Part shown: piece by piece, positions 35,212-44,166 of the stretch
Layout: the number at the start of each line of letters is the position of its first letter
Position numbering within the stretch: the stretch's first letter is position 1
NCBI RefSeq assembly: GCF_023516715.1
Contig: NZ_JAMGSI010000002.1
Coordinates: 496,001 to 560,000, forward strand
Origin: Akkermansia massiliensis
GTDB taxonomy: Bacteria; Verrucomicrobiota; Verrucomicrobiia; Verrucomicrobiales; Akkermansiaceae
Direction of reading: 5' to 3'
DNA length: 64,000 nucleotides
Notes under the pieces: generated by a model
The model's database searches: none
What the model was told of the DNA's origin: nothing
Seen by the model: the letters and a program-made list of their open reading frames with translations, nothing else
Translations under genes and position numbers: made by a program

Positions 35212-36588
35212 ATGCCCAAGCTTTACATCAAAACCTACGGCTGCCAGATGAACGAGCGGGACTCCGAGCAGGTGGCCCGCATGTTCGTGCAGAAGGGCTA
35301 TACCATGACGGACCGCGAGGATGAGGCGGACGTCATCCTGTTCAATTCCTGTTCCATCCGGGAGCAGGCGGAACAGAAGGCGCTGGGGAAGATGGGCCTG
35401 CTGGCCAAGCAGCAGCGGCACCGGCCGCACGTGGTGTACGGCATGATGGGCTGCATGGCCCAGAGCAGGAAGGATGAGTTGTTCAAGGAACTGCCGCGCC
35501 TGGACCTGGTGATAGGCACCCAGAAGTACCACCGCGTGTTTGAGCATGTGGACGGCATTCTGCGCGCGCGCCAGGAACGCCGCATGGATGAATTGCAGAC
35601 CGCTTTTTCAGGCACTCACGTGTGCGACGTGGCGGATGAGGAGGATTCCCAGAACCGCATCCGGGACCACCTGAATCCCGGCGCGCGCTCCACGGCGTAT
35701 GTCTCCATCATGCAGGGGTGTGAAATGAAGTGCGCCTACTGCATCGTCCCCTACACCCGCGGCAAGGAACGCAGCCGCCCCGTCCGGGACGTGGTGGACG
35801 AGGTGAAGATGCTGGTGGACGCCGGCGTGAAGGAAGTCACCCTGCTGGGCCAGATCGTCAACCGGTACGGCAGGCAGATGGAAACGGCGGACGGCAAGGG
35901 CGGCTTCGTCCAATTGCTGGAAGCCGTGCATGAGGTGGAAGGCCTCCGGCGCATCCGCTTCGTTTCCCCCCATCCCATCGGCTTCCGGCAGGATCTGGTG
36001 CAGGCATTCACCTACCTGCCCAAGCTGTGCAGCCACATCCATTTCCCCATGCAGAGCGGCAGCGACCGCATCCTGAAAATGATGCGCAGGCCGTACAGGA
36101 ATGAAACCTATCTGGACCTTTGCGCCCGGATGAAGCAGGCGCGCCCGGATTTGTCCATCACTACGGACATCATCGTGGGCTTCCCCGGAGAAACGGAGGA
36201 AGACTACCTGCTGACCCGGCAGGCCGTGGAACGGGTCCAGTTTGACAACGCTTTCATTTTCCGCTACTCCCCGCGCCGCGGCACGCCCGCCGCCGCCATG
36301 GAGGAACAGATTCCGGAGGAAGTGAAGGAAGCGCGCAACCAGGACCTGCTGGCCGTGGTCAATGAAATCGCCATCCGGAAAAACCGGGAACTGGTCGGCA
36401 CCGTTCAGGAAGTCCTGCTGGAAGGACCGTCCAAAACAAATGAAGCGCGCCTCTCCGGACGCACCTCCCAGAACAAGCCCGTGATGGTGGATGCCGCCCC
36501 TGACCTGACGGGAGAGCTTCTGCCCATCCGCATTGAGGAAAGCACGGGGTTCACCCTGTACGGCGTCCCATGCCCTTCCAGGGGATGA
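35212..36588 (+). CDS. miaB: tRNA-2-methylthio-N6-dimethylallyladenosine synthase
   Basis: 458 residues. N-terminal methylthiotransferase domain with cluster cysteines 11, 47 and 81 (TYGCQMNERD, FNSCSIRE, MMGCMAQ), radical SAM domain with Cys170, Cys174 and Cys177 (MQGCEMKCAYCIVPY), and a C-terminal TRAM domain. It adds a methylthio group to i6A37 in tRNAs reading U-starting codons. Length and motifs are typical. Its last 38 bases overlap the end of the convergent comEC gene. Confidence 0.93.
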   Translation: MPKLYIKTYGCQMNERDSEQVARMFVQKGYTMTDREDEADVILFNSCSIREQAEQKALGKMGLLAKQQRHRPHVVYGMMGCMAQSRKDELFKELPRLDLVIGTQKYHRVFEHVDGILRARQERRMDELQTAFSGTHVCDVADEEDSQNRIRDHLNPGARSTAYVSIMQGCEMKCAYCIVPYTRGKERSRPVRDVVDEVKMLVDAGVKEVTLLGQIVNRYGRQMETADGKGGFVQLLEAVHEVEGLRRIRFVSPHPIGFRQDLVQAFTYLPKLCSHIHFPMQSGSDRILKMMRRPYRNETYLDLCARMKQARPDLSITTDIIVGFPGETEEDYLLTRQAVERVQFDNAFIFRYSPRRGTPAAAMEEQIPEEVKEARNQDLLAVVNEIAIRKNRELVGTVQEVLLEGPSKTNEARLSGRTSQNKPVMVDAAPDLTGELLPIRIEESTGFTLYGVPCPSRG

Positions 36589-38662
36589 TTTGCACGCCTT
36601 CCTCTTCCACCCGCAAATAGATGGCTCCGGTTTCCGGGAGACGGTACACGGCCGTTCCCTCCGGCACGGGGCATTCATGCTCCGTGGTGAAAATGACCGC
36701 GCGGGCGCCCGTGGCCCTGATCCATTCGGCGCTGTCCACCGGATCGCGCGGATGGTGCCCGATGACCAGCACATCCGCCCGCGGCGCTATTGCCGCCCGC
36801 GCCAGGGAGGAAAACCCGGCATTCCCTATCATCAGGACGAACCGCCCGCGGCATTTCCACGCCAGCACCCGGTTCCGGTCCTGATGGATTCCCGTGGACA
36901 ACGGTACGGGAAAATCTTCCAAAACAAGTTCATTTCCAGGGCGGAACCTCCATTGCCGAACGGGACATTCCGCATCCGCTGCGCCCCAGTTCCGGATTCC
37001 GGGATATTCCTTCGCCAGCGCTTCCACTCCGGCGCGCTCCGCCCTGCCGTTTCCGGAAGCCAGTACGCCGCAAGGCCGGATACTGCGCGCCTTCAACACG
37101 GGAAGGAGGGTGTACCGGACCGCGTTTTCCGTTCCTGCGGCCACGACCAGCGCGGGATTGGAGATGACCGCGGACCAGGCGTCCTTCTGCAACGGAACGA
37201 GGACGGCTTCATTTTCCCCGGCAGGCGGCGCGGAAGAAAGATAGCTGCACGGCAGGGAAGCCACTCCCCCCGCCACCGCCAGCATGGCGGAGGCCAGCCA
37301 GGAAGCCGCCGTATTGCAAGCGCATGACATCCACGGGCACCATGCGAACACCAGCCCGAACAGGGAGACGCCCATGAGCGGAAAAACGAGCACGCTCAAG
37401 CACAAATTGGTCAGGGGAGCGTACAGGTTCCAGGTGTCGAAGTGCCATGCCGTCAGGGGAATGGACATCAGCCACGCCCCCACGGAGATGAGCAGCGCGC
37501 CGCGGCACGCTTTTTCCAGGCGCACCAGGCCTTTTTCCCGCGCATTGTAAATCCGGGAAGGAATGAACGGGTCCGGAGCCCACAGGGGCCTTTCCCGGCT
37601 GCTCCATCCTGCCAGGCAGACAATCACGGCGAAGACGCAGAAGGAGAGCTGGAACCCCGGCTGGAAAACCTGGAGCGGGTCCATCAGGCAAAGGAGGATG
37701 AAAGCCAGCGCCAGAATATTGGCCGGATGCCCCTTCCGGCGCAGCACGGACGCCAGCAGCCAGACCGCCGCCATGATGAAGGCCCGCAGGGCGGAGGCGG
37801 ACATCCCGGTCACAAACACGTACACCGCCAGCAACGGAATGCAGGCCAGCCGCGCCGCACGGGGGCGCACGTACAACAGCCTCAGCATTCCCAGAACCAG
37901 CATGGCCGCCACCCCCACATGCATGCCGCTGACGGCGAACACGTGCATGCAGCCGCTTTCCAGAAACTTCGCCATCGTTTCCGGCCTCGCGTCCGTCTTG
38001 TCCCCCAGCACGGCGGAAACCATCACCTGCCGGGCCTCGTCATCCGCCGGCGCGCCTTCCCTCAGCAGGCCTGCGGCCCCCTCCCGGAGCCGCAGGGAAA
38101 ACGCCCGGAGGCGGCTGCGCCAGTCGCCCGGCCCCACCCGGCAGGCGCCATCCAGCCGAATCCCGGCAATAATGCCGTGCAGGTATCCCCACCGCTCCCG
38201 GTCAAAGATGCCGGGGCCGCACGGGGCCTGGAGCGGATATGTCTCTCCCTCAATCCGGTACCGTTCCCCTACTGCCAGGGGGCATTCCCCGCCACGGGAG
38301 GAAACTGCGTACAGCCACCGGGAGCCATCCGGGCGGAACAGAACGGACTTTCCGGAAACGGCGTTAACGGAACCCTCCATGGCGACAGTCCTTCCCGCCT
38401 CTACGGGAACATTCCCGTATTCCCGGTCATACGCCAGCAGATGCATGGCCGCCCACACCGCCAGGGCAATGGCCAGCAGGCTCATGGAAGGGGCCCGGAA
38501 CAGGCAGGGCAATAGCGCCCAGCAGAGGCAGAGGCCCCAGAACCAGGGGGAAACGTCCACCGCCGCGCATGCGCACAGCATGGCGAGAGCGGGAGCCAGC
38601 AGGGGAGCCGCGGCCATGGTCCGTTCCAGCCACGGCCGCCGCAGGTGGCGCTCCTGTTCCAT
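36551..38662 (-). CDS. ComEC/Rec2-type DNA uptake channel with degraded nuclease domain
   Basis: 703 residues. N-terminal helices and OB-like domain DUF4131 (about 20-190), then the competence domain with FAVSGMHVG (242-250) and many helices, then a C-terminal metallo-beta-lactamase-like domain. In this last domain the metal motif HxHxDH is missing: the position reads GVLASGNGRAERAG and a late HHPRDPVDSAEW remains. ComEC forms the channel that brings one DNA strand through the inner membrane, and the C-terminal domain is thought to act as a nuclease; here that activity is probably lost. The start at 38662 is 12 bp after the upstream YhaM-like gene, so the two form a likely operon. Confidence 0.88.
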   Translation of the reverse strand: MEQERHLRRPWLERTMAAAPLLAPALAMLCACAAVDVSPWFWGLCLCWALLPCLFRAPSMSLLAIALAVWAAMHLLAYDREYGNVPVEAGRTVAMEGSVNAVSGKSVLFRPDGSRWLYAVSSRGGECPLAVGERYRIEGETYPLQAPCGPGIFDRERWGYLHGIIAGIRLDGACRVGPGDWRSRLRAFSLRLREGAAGLLREGAPADDEARQVMVSAVLGDKTDARPETMAKFLESGCMHVFAVSGMHVGVAAMLVLGMLRLLYVRPRAARLACIPLLAVYVFVTGMSASALRAFIMAAVWLLASVLRRKGHPANILALAFILLCLMDPLQVFQPGFQLSFCVFAVIVCLAGWSSRERPLWAPDPFIPSRIYNAREKGLVRLEKACRGALLISVGAWLMSIPLTAWHFDTWNLYAPLTNLCLSVLVFPLMGVSLFGLVFAWCPWMSCACNTAASWLASAMLAVAGGVASLPCSYLSSAPPAGENEAVLVPLQKDAWSAVISNPALVVAAGTENAVRYTLLPVLKARSIRPCGVLASGNGRAERAGVEALAKEYPGIRNWGAADAECPVRQWRFRPGNELVLEDFPVPLSTGIHQDRNRVLAWKCRGRFVLMIGNAGFSSLARAAIAPRADVLVIGHHPRDPVDSAEWIRATGARAVIFTTEHECPVPEGTAVYRLPETGAIYLRVEEEGVQIIPWKGMGRRTG

Positions 38663-38674
38663 CCGGGGAAAAAC

Positions 38675-39739
38675 TTACTGCATGGCGTCCGCGCCGTCCC
38701 GTTCCAGGGGAAGAACGGAAGGTAGCGGAAGAACGACGTTGGCAGGCAGGGGGGCCTTGCGCTGGAGCACCTTGGGAGCCAGCGCCTCGCTCGTCTCATA
38801 GGCGCCGCGGAACATCTCCAGCTTGGCGTCCAGATTGTCAATGTAATGCAGGGCCACCGCCTCCGGGGTCTTGGGGAACACGGGGGAGCCGAAGGCCAGT
38901 TCCCCGTGGTGGGAGGCGATCAGGTGCAGCAGGTGCATGCGCACGTCCGGGGAGGCGGGGTCCAGCGTCTTCCAGGATTCCGCTTCCGGAAGGGCCATGA
39001 TGCGCTTCCACAGATTGTTGACCAGTTCAATGCCCAGCGGAATGTGGCCCAGCAATTCCCCGGCTTCCGAATAGGGCATCGTGAAATCCTCCTTCGGGTA
39101 GCAGTTTTCCCACAGCTTCCCGCAGTCGTGAAACAGGCATCCGGCCAGCAGGAGGTCGCGGTTCAGCTCCGGATTCGCCTGGCAGACGGCAGAGGCCGTG
39201 CGCATCATTCCCGCCACATGCTCCACCAGTCCGCCGCGGCGGGCGTGATGGTAAGTGCGGGCGGCGGCGGCGCGCTGGAGGCGTTCCCCGAACTGTTCGA
39301 TGAATTCAATGCACAGGGCGCGAATGCGCGGATCATTCATGCCCTTGATGAGCACGCAAATCTCCTTCAGGTCCGCTTCCTGCTTCTTCTTCAAGGTTCC
39401 GGACCCGGCCAGGAAGCTTTCCTTCTCCTGTTCGTCCAGGGGGCGCACTTCCAGATCGGCCGCTTCCATGCCGAAGCCCCCCTTGGTCCACTGGCCGCGC
39501 AGGCTCACGAAACTGCGGAGAGGCAGGGAGGCCAGCGTGCGGAACCAGGGCTTGTCCTCCCACACCTTCAGTCCCATCGTCCCTTCCGCATCGGCAAAAG
39601 ATACGTCCAGATACGGCTTGTTGCTCTTGGTCATCTTCTGCGCGCACTGGGCGATCTGGGCAAAAACTTCCGCTTCCACCTGGCCCTCCGCGGCCAGCTT
39701 GCCCAACTCCATGAGACTGACTTGTTCCATGCGGGCCAT
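38675..39739 (-). CDS. YhaM-like 3'-5' exonuclease (OB fold plus HD domain)
   Basis: 354 residues from the ATG at 39739; the ATG at 39730 (MEQVSLM) and 39766 are also possible. I favoured 39739 because GGAGGG lies in front of it. An N-terminal OB-like domain (about 15-100, with SNKPYLDVSFADAEG) is followed by an HD domain with HHARRGGLVEHVAGM, FHDCGKLWE and ASHHGELAFGSP, the order seen in YhaM, a 3'-5' exonuclease on RNA and DNA. The C-terminal Leu/Pro tail is short. It stands before comEC in the same transcript, a curious link between nucleic-acid degradation and DNA uptake. Confidence 0.72.
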   Translation of the reverse strand: MARMEQVSLMELGKLAAEGQVEAEVFAQIAQCAQKMTKSNKPYLDVSFADAEGTMGLKVWEDKPWFRTLASLPLRSFVSLRGQWTKGGFGMEAADLEVRPLDEQEKESFLAGSGTLKKKQEADLKEICVLIKGMNDPRIRALCIEFIEQFGERLQRAAAARTYHHARRGGLVEHVAGMMRTASAVCQANPELNRDLLLAGCLFHDCGKLWENCYPKEDFTMPYSEAGELLGHIPLGIELVNNLWKRIMALPEAESWKTLDPASPDVRMHLLHLIASHHGELAFGSPVFPKTPEAVALHYIDNLDAKLEMFRGAYETSEALAPKVLQRKAPLPANVVLPLPSVLPLERDGADAMQ

Positions 39740-39807
39740 CTTGCCCCGCTTCCCTCCATCCGTCAAGAAAACGCCGGAGGACTACGATGATAAAAAAAGG
39801 AAACCGC

Positions 39808-41931
39808 TTATTTTTCCAATACTCCCAACTCAGCAACGGCAACATGGCTGCCTTCCACTACCCGCTTGCCTACAAAACGCAGGTAACGGGCTTTCACGGG
39901 CGTCTCCAGGTCAATCCGCTGCGGAACGGGATTGGCGCGGATATTGGAAAACTCTCCCTCCGCGGCGGGAGCTCCCCAATCGTTTCCGTCCGCACTCAGG
40001 TAGACGGCGTAGCGGTCAACCGTCCCCTTTGCGGAATCCTTGCGGGGCGTGTAGATGACGGCGGCAACGTTGACCGGACGCCCCATGTCGATTTCCAGCG
40101 CCTGCGGAGGAGCTATTTCCCCCTGGGCGGCATGCGTATGCCAGAGGGTGGAGGGGTTGCCGTCAATGGCCAGCTCCGGGGCGGCGGCGCTTCTTTCCCC
40201 GGCCGCCACCTTCCAGTCCCTCGTGGGGACGGGGATGATCTGCGCGGTTACGGAAGACCTTCTGCCGCGGTATTCGCCCACCGCCTTCACCGTCCCCCCG
40301 GCAGGGAGAAGGAAAGGCTCCCTGTACACGGCGGACTGCGGGCCGGGATCCGTTCCGTCCGTGGTGTACCTGGTCACCACGCCCTCTGCGGATGCCAGGG
40401 TCACCCGGCCGTCGCGGTCGTAATTCACCGCCGGCGCATTCAAGATGACAGGGTGCTTCCACAGGGAAACCTCGCACAAGGCCGGAACGGCCCGGGACTC
40501 TTCCAGCACCACGCGCACTCCATCCGCCGTCACGGGCCTGCCCTTCAAAAGAACCCTGGCTCCTATGCTGGAACCTTCTGTCCATTTGCTCCATCGGCCG
40601 TTTTCACGCACCTCCACGCGGAACTTGCGCACCCTCTGCCCCAGCTGGACGGGTTCCGCCAGCCGGATGACGTCAAACGCCGCAGGTTCCGGCAACTTCA
40701 ACACCAGGGAGGGATCTTTATCTTCCGGAGCGGCCGCCCAGTACGTCGCCCGCTTCCGGTCCAGAACCTGTTCCGGACCGTGCCCCTTCCATGAGGAGGA
40801 AGACTCCGCGCGCGCTCCGGAAGCGAAGTTGCGGGAATACAGTTCATCCAGCAGCGCACGGAAGCCCGCCAGGGACTTTTTATCCTCTTCATGAATGCGG
40901 CCGCGGCGGTCCGGCGGCACGTTCAGATTCAGGTTGGCCCCTCTGCCTACGCTGTCAAAGTACAGTTTCAGCAGATTCTCCGGCGTCCGGACGCGGGAAT
41001 TCTCATGCTCATGCCAGAACCAGCCGGGACGGATGGAAACATCCACTTCCGCGGGAATCCAGTACTTGCCGTCCACGGTGCCTTCCGTGCCCAACTGGTA
41101 GCGCACGGTGCCGGGCGCGGGTTCCGTCCCGGCTTGCAGCGGAACGGGGGTGTACGTGGCCCAGCAGGGATAGCCCGCATAACCGCTTTCGTTCCCCACC
41201 CAGCGGGCGCCCGGCCCCACGTCGGAAAAAATCACCGCTCCGGGCTGCCGTTTCTTCAGTTCCCCCCACGTCGTCTTCCAGTCGTAATACGTGCTCCGGT
41301 CAATGGAGCGCTTCTCCCGCGTTCCACCGTAATAGCCGTCCCCTCCGTTCGCTCCGTCAAACCACGCCAGGAAAACGGGACCGTATCCCGTCGCCAGCTC
41401 CTTCAACTGCTGGCGGTACATTTTGATATATTCCGGGGTGCCGTAGGAGGAAGCGTTGCGGTCCCAGGGCGACAGGTAAATGCCGAACCTGACGCCGTAT
41501 TTTTTGCACGCGCGGGAAATCTCCTTCACCACATCGCCCTTCCCCTGCTTCCACGGGGAGGCCGCCACGCTGTGCTGGGTAGTCTTCGTGGGCCACAGGC
41601 AGAAACCGTCATGGTGCTTGCAGGTCAGCACCACTCCCTTGAACCCGGCATCCGCCAGCGTTTTGACGAGGTCGTCCGCATCAAAATCGGAAGGGTTGAA
41701 CAGCTCCGGCTTCTCGTCGCCATAACCCCATTCCTTCCCGGTAAAGGTATTGATGGTGAAATGGATGAAGGCATACATCTCCATATCGTGCCATGCCAGT
41801 TGAGCCGGAGAAGGAACAGGCTTCAACGGGGGAACCCCATTCTTCACTTCCGCTTCCGCCAACCCGGCGGCCAGCATGCAGGTTCCCAGAAGGGCCGGGG
41901 CCAATTGATTCAATCTTCTCATCAAATGCAT
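39808..41931 (-). CDS. Secreted alpha-L-fucosidase GH29 with two F5/8-type domains
   Basis: 707 residues; signal peptide (ending AAGLAEAE). GH29 barrel (about 30-360) with LTCKHHDGFCLW, GIYLSPWDRN, the likely nucleophile Asp in FLAWFDGANGGDGYY and NLNLNVPPDRRG. Then an F5/8-type C carbohydrate-binding domain (about 370-490), a chitobiase C-terminal-like strand domain (TRYTTDGTDPGP), and a second F5/8 domain (about 570-705). It would remove terminal fucose from mucin glycans outside the cell. The start at 41931 is used; 41922 is also possible. This is the largest modular hydrolase in the window. Confidence 0.9.
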   Translation of the reverse strand: MHLMRRLNQLAPALLGTCMLAAGLAEAEVKNGVPPLKPVPSPAQLAWHDMEMYAFIHFTINTFTGKEWGYGDEKPELFNPSDFDADDLVKTLADAGFKGVVLTCKHHDGFCLWPTKTTQHSVAASPWKQGKGDVVKEISRACKKYGVRFGIYLSPWDRNASSYGTPEYIKMYRQQLKELATGYGPVFLAWFDGANGGDGYYGGTREKRSIDRSTYYDWKTTWGELKKRQPGAVIFSDVGPGARWVGNESGYAGYPCWATYTPVPLQAGTEPAPGTVRYQLGTEGTVDGKYWIPAEVDVSIRPGWFWHEHENSRVRTPENLLKLYFDSVGRGANLNLNVPPDRRGRIHEEDKKSLAGFRALLDELYSRNFASGARAESSSSWKGHGPEQVLDRKRATYWAAAPEDKDPSLVLKLPEPAAFDVIRLAEPVQLGQRVRKFRVEVRENGRWSKWTEGSSIGARVLLKGRPVTADGVRVVLEESRAVPALCEVSLWKHPVILNAPAVNYDRDGRVTLASAEGVVTRYTTDGTDPGPQSAVYREPFLLPAGGTVKAVGEYRGRRSSVTAQIIPVPTRDWKVAAGERSAAAPELAIDGNPSTLWHTHAAQGEIAPPQALEIDMGRPVNVAAVIYTPRKDSAKGTVDRYAVYLSADGNDWGAPAAEGEFSNIRANPVPQRIDLETPVKARYLRFVGKRVVEGSHVAVAELGVLEK

Positions 41932-42085
41932 AACTAACGTTCGGAACTATGTACGCTCCGGGCATCCCGTTCTTTCAGACAACTCTACGAGTTAAAGCCG
42001 TACCGCCCGCTGAAGATGGCCTGTTTCCCGCAATCGCGGGAGAAACGGGGCGCCTGCGCTTTTTTCCTTTTCCGCCCATCAGGGA

Positions 42086-43060
42086 TTATGGAGCAATCAA
42101 TATATTGAACACGTATCCGGACAGAATGATAAACGCCGTCACTGTTCCGAAGAAAATCCAGATCAGCTTCCAGGTCATCACCTTCTTCAGAAGGGCCGCC
42201 TCCGGCACGGAAAGCCCTACCGTCGCCATCATGAACGCTATCGCCGTGCCGATCGGAACGCCTTTCGCCACAAACACCTGGATCACCGGAACTATCGCCG
42301 CCGCATTCGCATACATCGGAACCGCGCAAATTACCGCAACCGGCACCGCCCACCAATGCTCCCGGCTCATGGACGCTTCAAAAAATCCCTCCGGCACATA
42401 GCCGTGCACCGCCGCTCCCATAGCGATGCCGATCACCACATACAGCGCCACTCCCTTTACGATTTCCCACGCATCATGCATGATGACGGCCCATCTCTTC
42501 CGGAACGGCGTCCCCTTCCGCTCCCACGCGCCGCTTTCCTCCCCGGACTGGACAAGCAGCCCCCGTATCCAGGGGGACAGATAGCGTTCCAGCCTGAACC
42601 TCTCCAGCACAGCCCCTCCCATCATCCCCAGCAAAATGCCGGAGACCGCATAAATCACCGTGATCTTGACCCCGAACGCCCCCAGGAACAGGGCGATGGC
42701 AACCTCATTCACCAGAGGCGATGTGATCAGGAAGGCAAACGTCACGCCCAGCGGAATCCCTCCTTTCACAAAGCCGATAAACAGGGGAATGGAGGAACAT
42801 GAACAGAACGGCGTGACCGCCCCGAACAGGGCGGCGAAAAAATACTGAAACCCGTAGAGCTTCTTTGTCGTCAAAAACACGCGGATGCGTTCCACCGGGA
42901 AATAGGCGTTCACCACGCCCATGAAAAGACTGATCGCGTACAGCAGGAAGAGGATCTTCACCGTGTCGTACACGAAGAAGTTGACCGCCTCCCCCAGACG
43001 GGTATGGGGTGTGAACTCCAACACCCCGTAAACCAGCCAGTCAGCAAAATCCTGAATCAT
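42086..43060 (-). CDS. ArsP/DUF318-type permease
   Basis: 324 residues with about eight helices. The motif TPFCSCSSIPLFIGF in helix 2-3 and TSPLVNEVAIALF are the hallmark of the DUF318/ArsP permeases, some of which export trivalent organoarsenicals; others have unknown substrates. In the second half ICAVPMYANAAAIVPV is the related repeat. It is the third gene of an arsR operon: it starts 17 bp after the thioredoxin-like gene. The Cys pair in the membrane helix could bind a soft metal or metalloid. Confidence 0.85.
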   Translation of the reverse strand: MIQDFADWLVYGVLEFTPHTRLGEAVNFFVYDTVKILFLLYAISLFMGVVNAYFPVERIRVFLTTKKLYGFQYFFAALFGAVTPFCSCSSIPLFIGFVKGGIPLGVTFAFLITSPLVNEVAIALFLGAFGVKITVIYAVSGILLGMMGGAVLERFRLERYLSPWIRGLLVQSGEESGAWERKGTPFRKRWAVIMHDAWEIVKGVALYVVIGIAMGAAVHGYVPEGFFEASMSREHWWAVPVAVICAVPMYANAAAIVPVIQVFVAKGVPIGTAIAFMMATVGLSVPEAALLKKVMTWKLIWIFFGTVTAFIILSGYVFNILIAP

Positions 43061-43077
43061 AACCGGGAAGAATTCTC

Positions 43078-43593
43078 CTACCGCTCTGCGGAAACAGACG
43101 GGCGGGGAGGTTCCCCGCCCCCGGAACGTTCCCGGTGATTCATCATCTTAACCACCGCCAGCAGAATGAGCAGCGCCGCAGCCCAGACGGCAGCCCTTTT
43201 CCATCCGCCCTTTCGCTTGAAGGAAGCGCTGCCGCAGCAGCCCCCTCCTCCGCACCCGCAGGAACCTGCCTCCGGATGGGGAAGATTCCCCTTTACTGCC
43301 CTTGAATCCTCCGGCCTTCCGCTACAGCAACCCTTCTCCGGAGAATCCGCTTGAAGCGCTTTTTGGAGCATCCTCCTGATTTCATCCCGGGAGGGTACCG
43401 TGCCGGAAACAAGAATCCTGCCGTCCACCTCAAGAGCCGGGGTTTCCAGCACTCCGGCGGCGGCAAGTTGCGCGGCATCCGTCACCTTTTCCGGAAGCGG
43501 TTCCAGACAGAGTTCCCGCATGACCTGCTCCGTCACCTGCGCCAATGCCGTACATTTGGCGCACCCCGGTCCGTAAATTACTATCCTCTTCAT
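43078..43593 (-). CDS. Cysteine-rich redox thioredoxin-like protein with membrane anchor
   Basis: 171 residues. Residues 1-80 are a small redox-active-disulfide (thioredoxin_3/MTH895-type) domain with YGPGCAKCTAL, a CxxC site. A Cys-rich linker follows (KGCCSGRP and SCGCGGGGCCGS), then a membrane helix (RAAVWAAALLILLAVVKMM) and a basic and Pro-rich tail. The 10 Cys suggest metal or metalloid handling. It lies between arsR and the permease, and its leader carries a second copy of the AT-rich element found before arsR. Confidence 0.75.
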   Translation of the reverse strand: MKRIVIYGPGCAKCTALAQVTEQVMRELCLEPLPEKVTDAAQLAAAGVLETPALEVDGRILVSGTVPSRDEIRRMLQKALQADSPEKGCCSGRPEDSRAVKGNLPHPEAGSCGCGGGGCCGSASFKRKGGWKRAAVWAAALLILLAVVKMMNHRERSGGGEPPRPSVSAER

Positions 43594-43609
43594 GTAATTA
43601 TTGATTTAT

Positions 43610-43631
43610 ATTTTTAAGAATATCAAAATGT
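43610..43631 (-). promoter_or_regulatory. AT-rich element, copy 2 (before the thioredoxin-like gene)
   Basis: On the minus strand ACATTTTGATATTCTTAAAAAT. It agrees with copy 1 at 17 of 22 positions without gaps, and its near edge is 16 bases before the ATG at 43593, exactly the distance of copy 1 from the arsR start. A promoter or an ArsR operator is likely. Confidence 0.5.
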
Positions 43632-43670
43632 ATGAATAAAAAATACTGAACAAACTGAATACCAATACCG

Positions 43671-43997
43671 TTACCCCTTTAACGCCGGGCTTTCCTGCAA
43701 ACACGACAGCACGCTGCTGAGGCAGGGGCAGCACAGGGAATAATACACATTTTTCCCCCGCTGCTCACAGGACACTATCCGGCTGTTCTTCAACACGTTC
43801 AAATGGCTGGAAACGGTAGACATGTCACGTCCGGAATCCTTCTGCAGTTCGCAGACGCAGCGTTCTCCATCCAGAAGCATCTCCACAATCATGAGGCGCA
43901 CGGGATGCCCCAGCGCCTTGAAAACACCGGCAAGAGGTTCCAGCTCCTTGACGGAGTGAACCGGACGGGATGAAGAGGTGCAGGAGCAATCGGACAT
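43671..43997 (-). CDS. ArsR-family transcriptional regulator
   Basis: 108 residues from the ATG at 43997. The winged-helix part covers [50 protein letters not shown] and [12 protein letters not shown]. The recognition-helix cysteines in ERCVCEL match the metal-sensing CxC (ELCVCDL) of ArsR/SmtB. Extra Cys at the start (SDCSCTSS) and end (CCPCLSS, SCLQ) may help bind metalloid. It likely represses this operon and releases on metalloid binding. The upstream frame reaching 44177 adds 60 unsupported residues. Confidence 0.88.
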   Translation of the reverse strand: MSDCSCTSSSRPVHSVKELEPLAGVFKALGHPVRLMIVEMLLDGERCVCELQKDSGRDMSTVSSHLNVLKNSRIVSCEQRGKNVYYSLCCPCLSSVLSCLQESPALKG

Positions 43998-44013
43998 AAG
44001 CAATGGATTTATT

Positions 44014-44035
44014 ATTTTTAAAATCGTAAAAATGT
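44014..44035 (-). promoter_or_regulatory. AT-rich element, copy 1 (before arsR)
   Basis: On the minus strand ACATTTTTACGATTTTAAAAAT, 16 bases before the arsR ATG. See copy 2 at 43610. It may be a promoter/operator for autoregulation. Confidence 0.5.
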
Positions 44036-44166
44036 CAATCTGTTTTCCCGCCACGGCCATGGCACACCGCGCAGGCACGGAGCCATGCGGCAGCCGCTTG
44101 AAACCACCCCCCATGCTGGACACGGCAATTCCCTTCCGATATGCTCGTTTACACACCTTTACCGCC

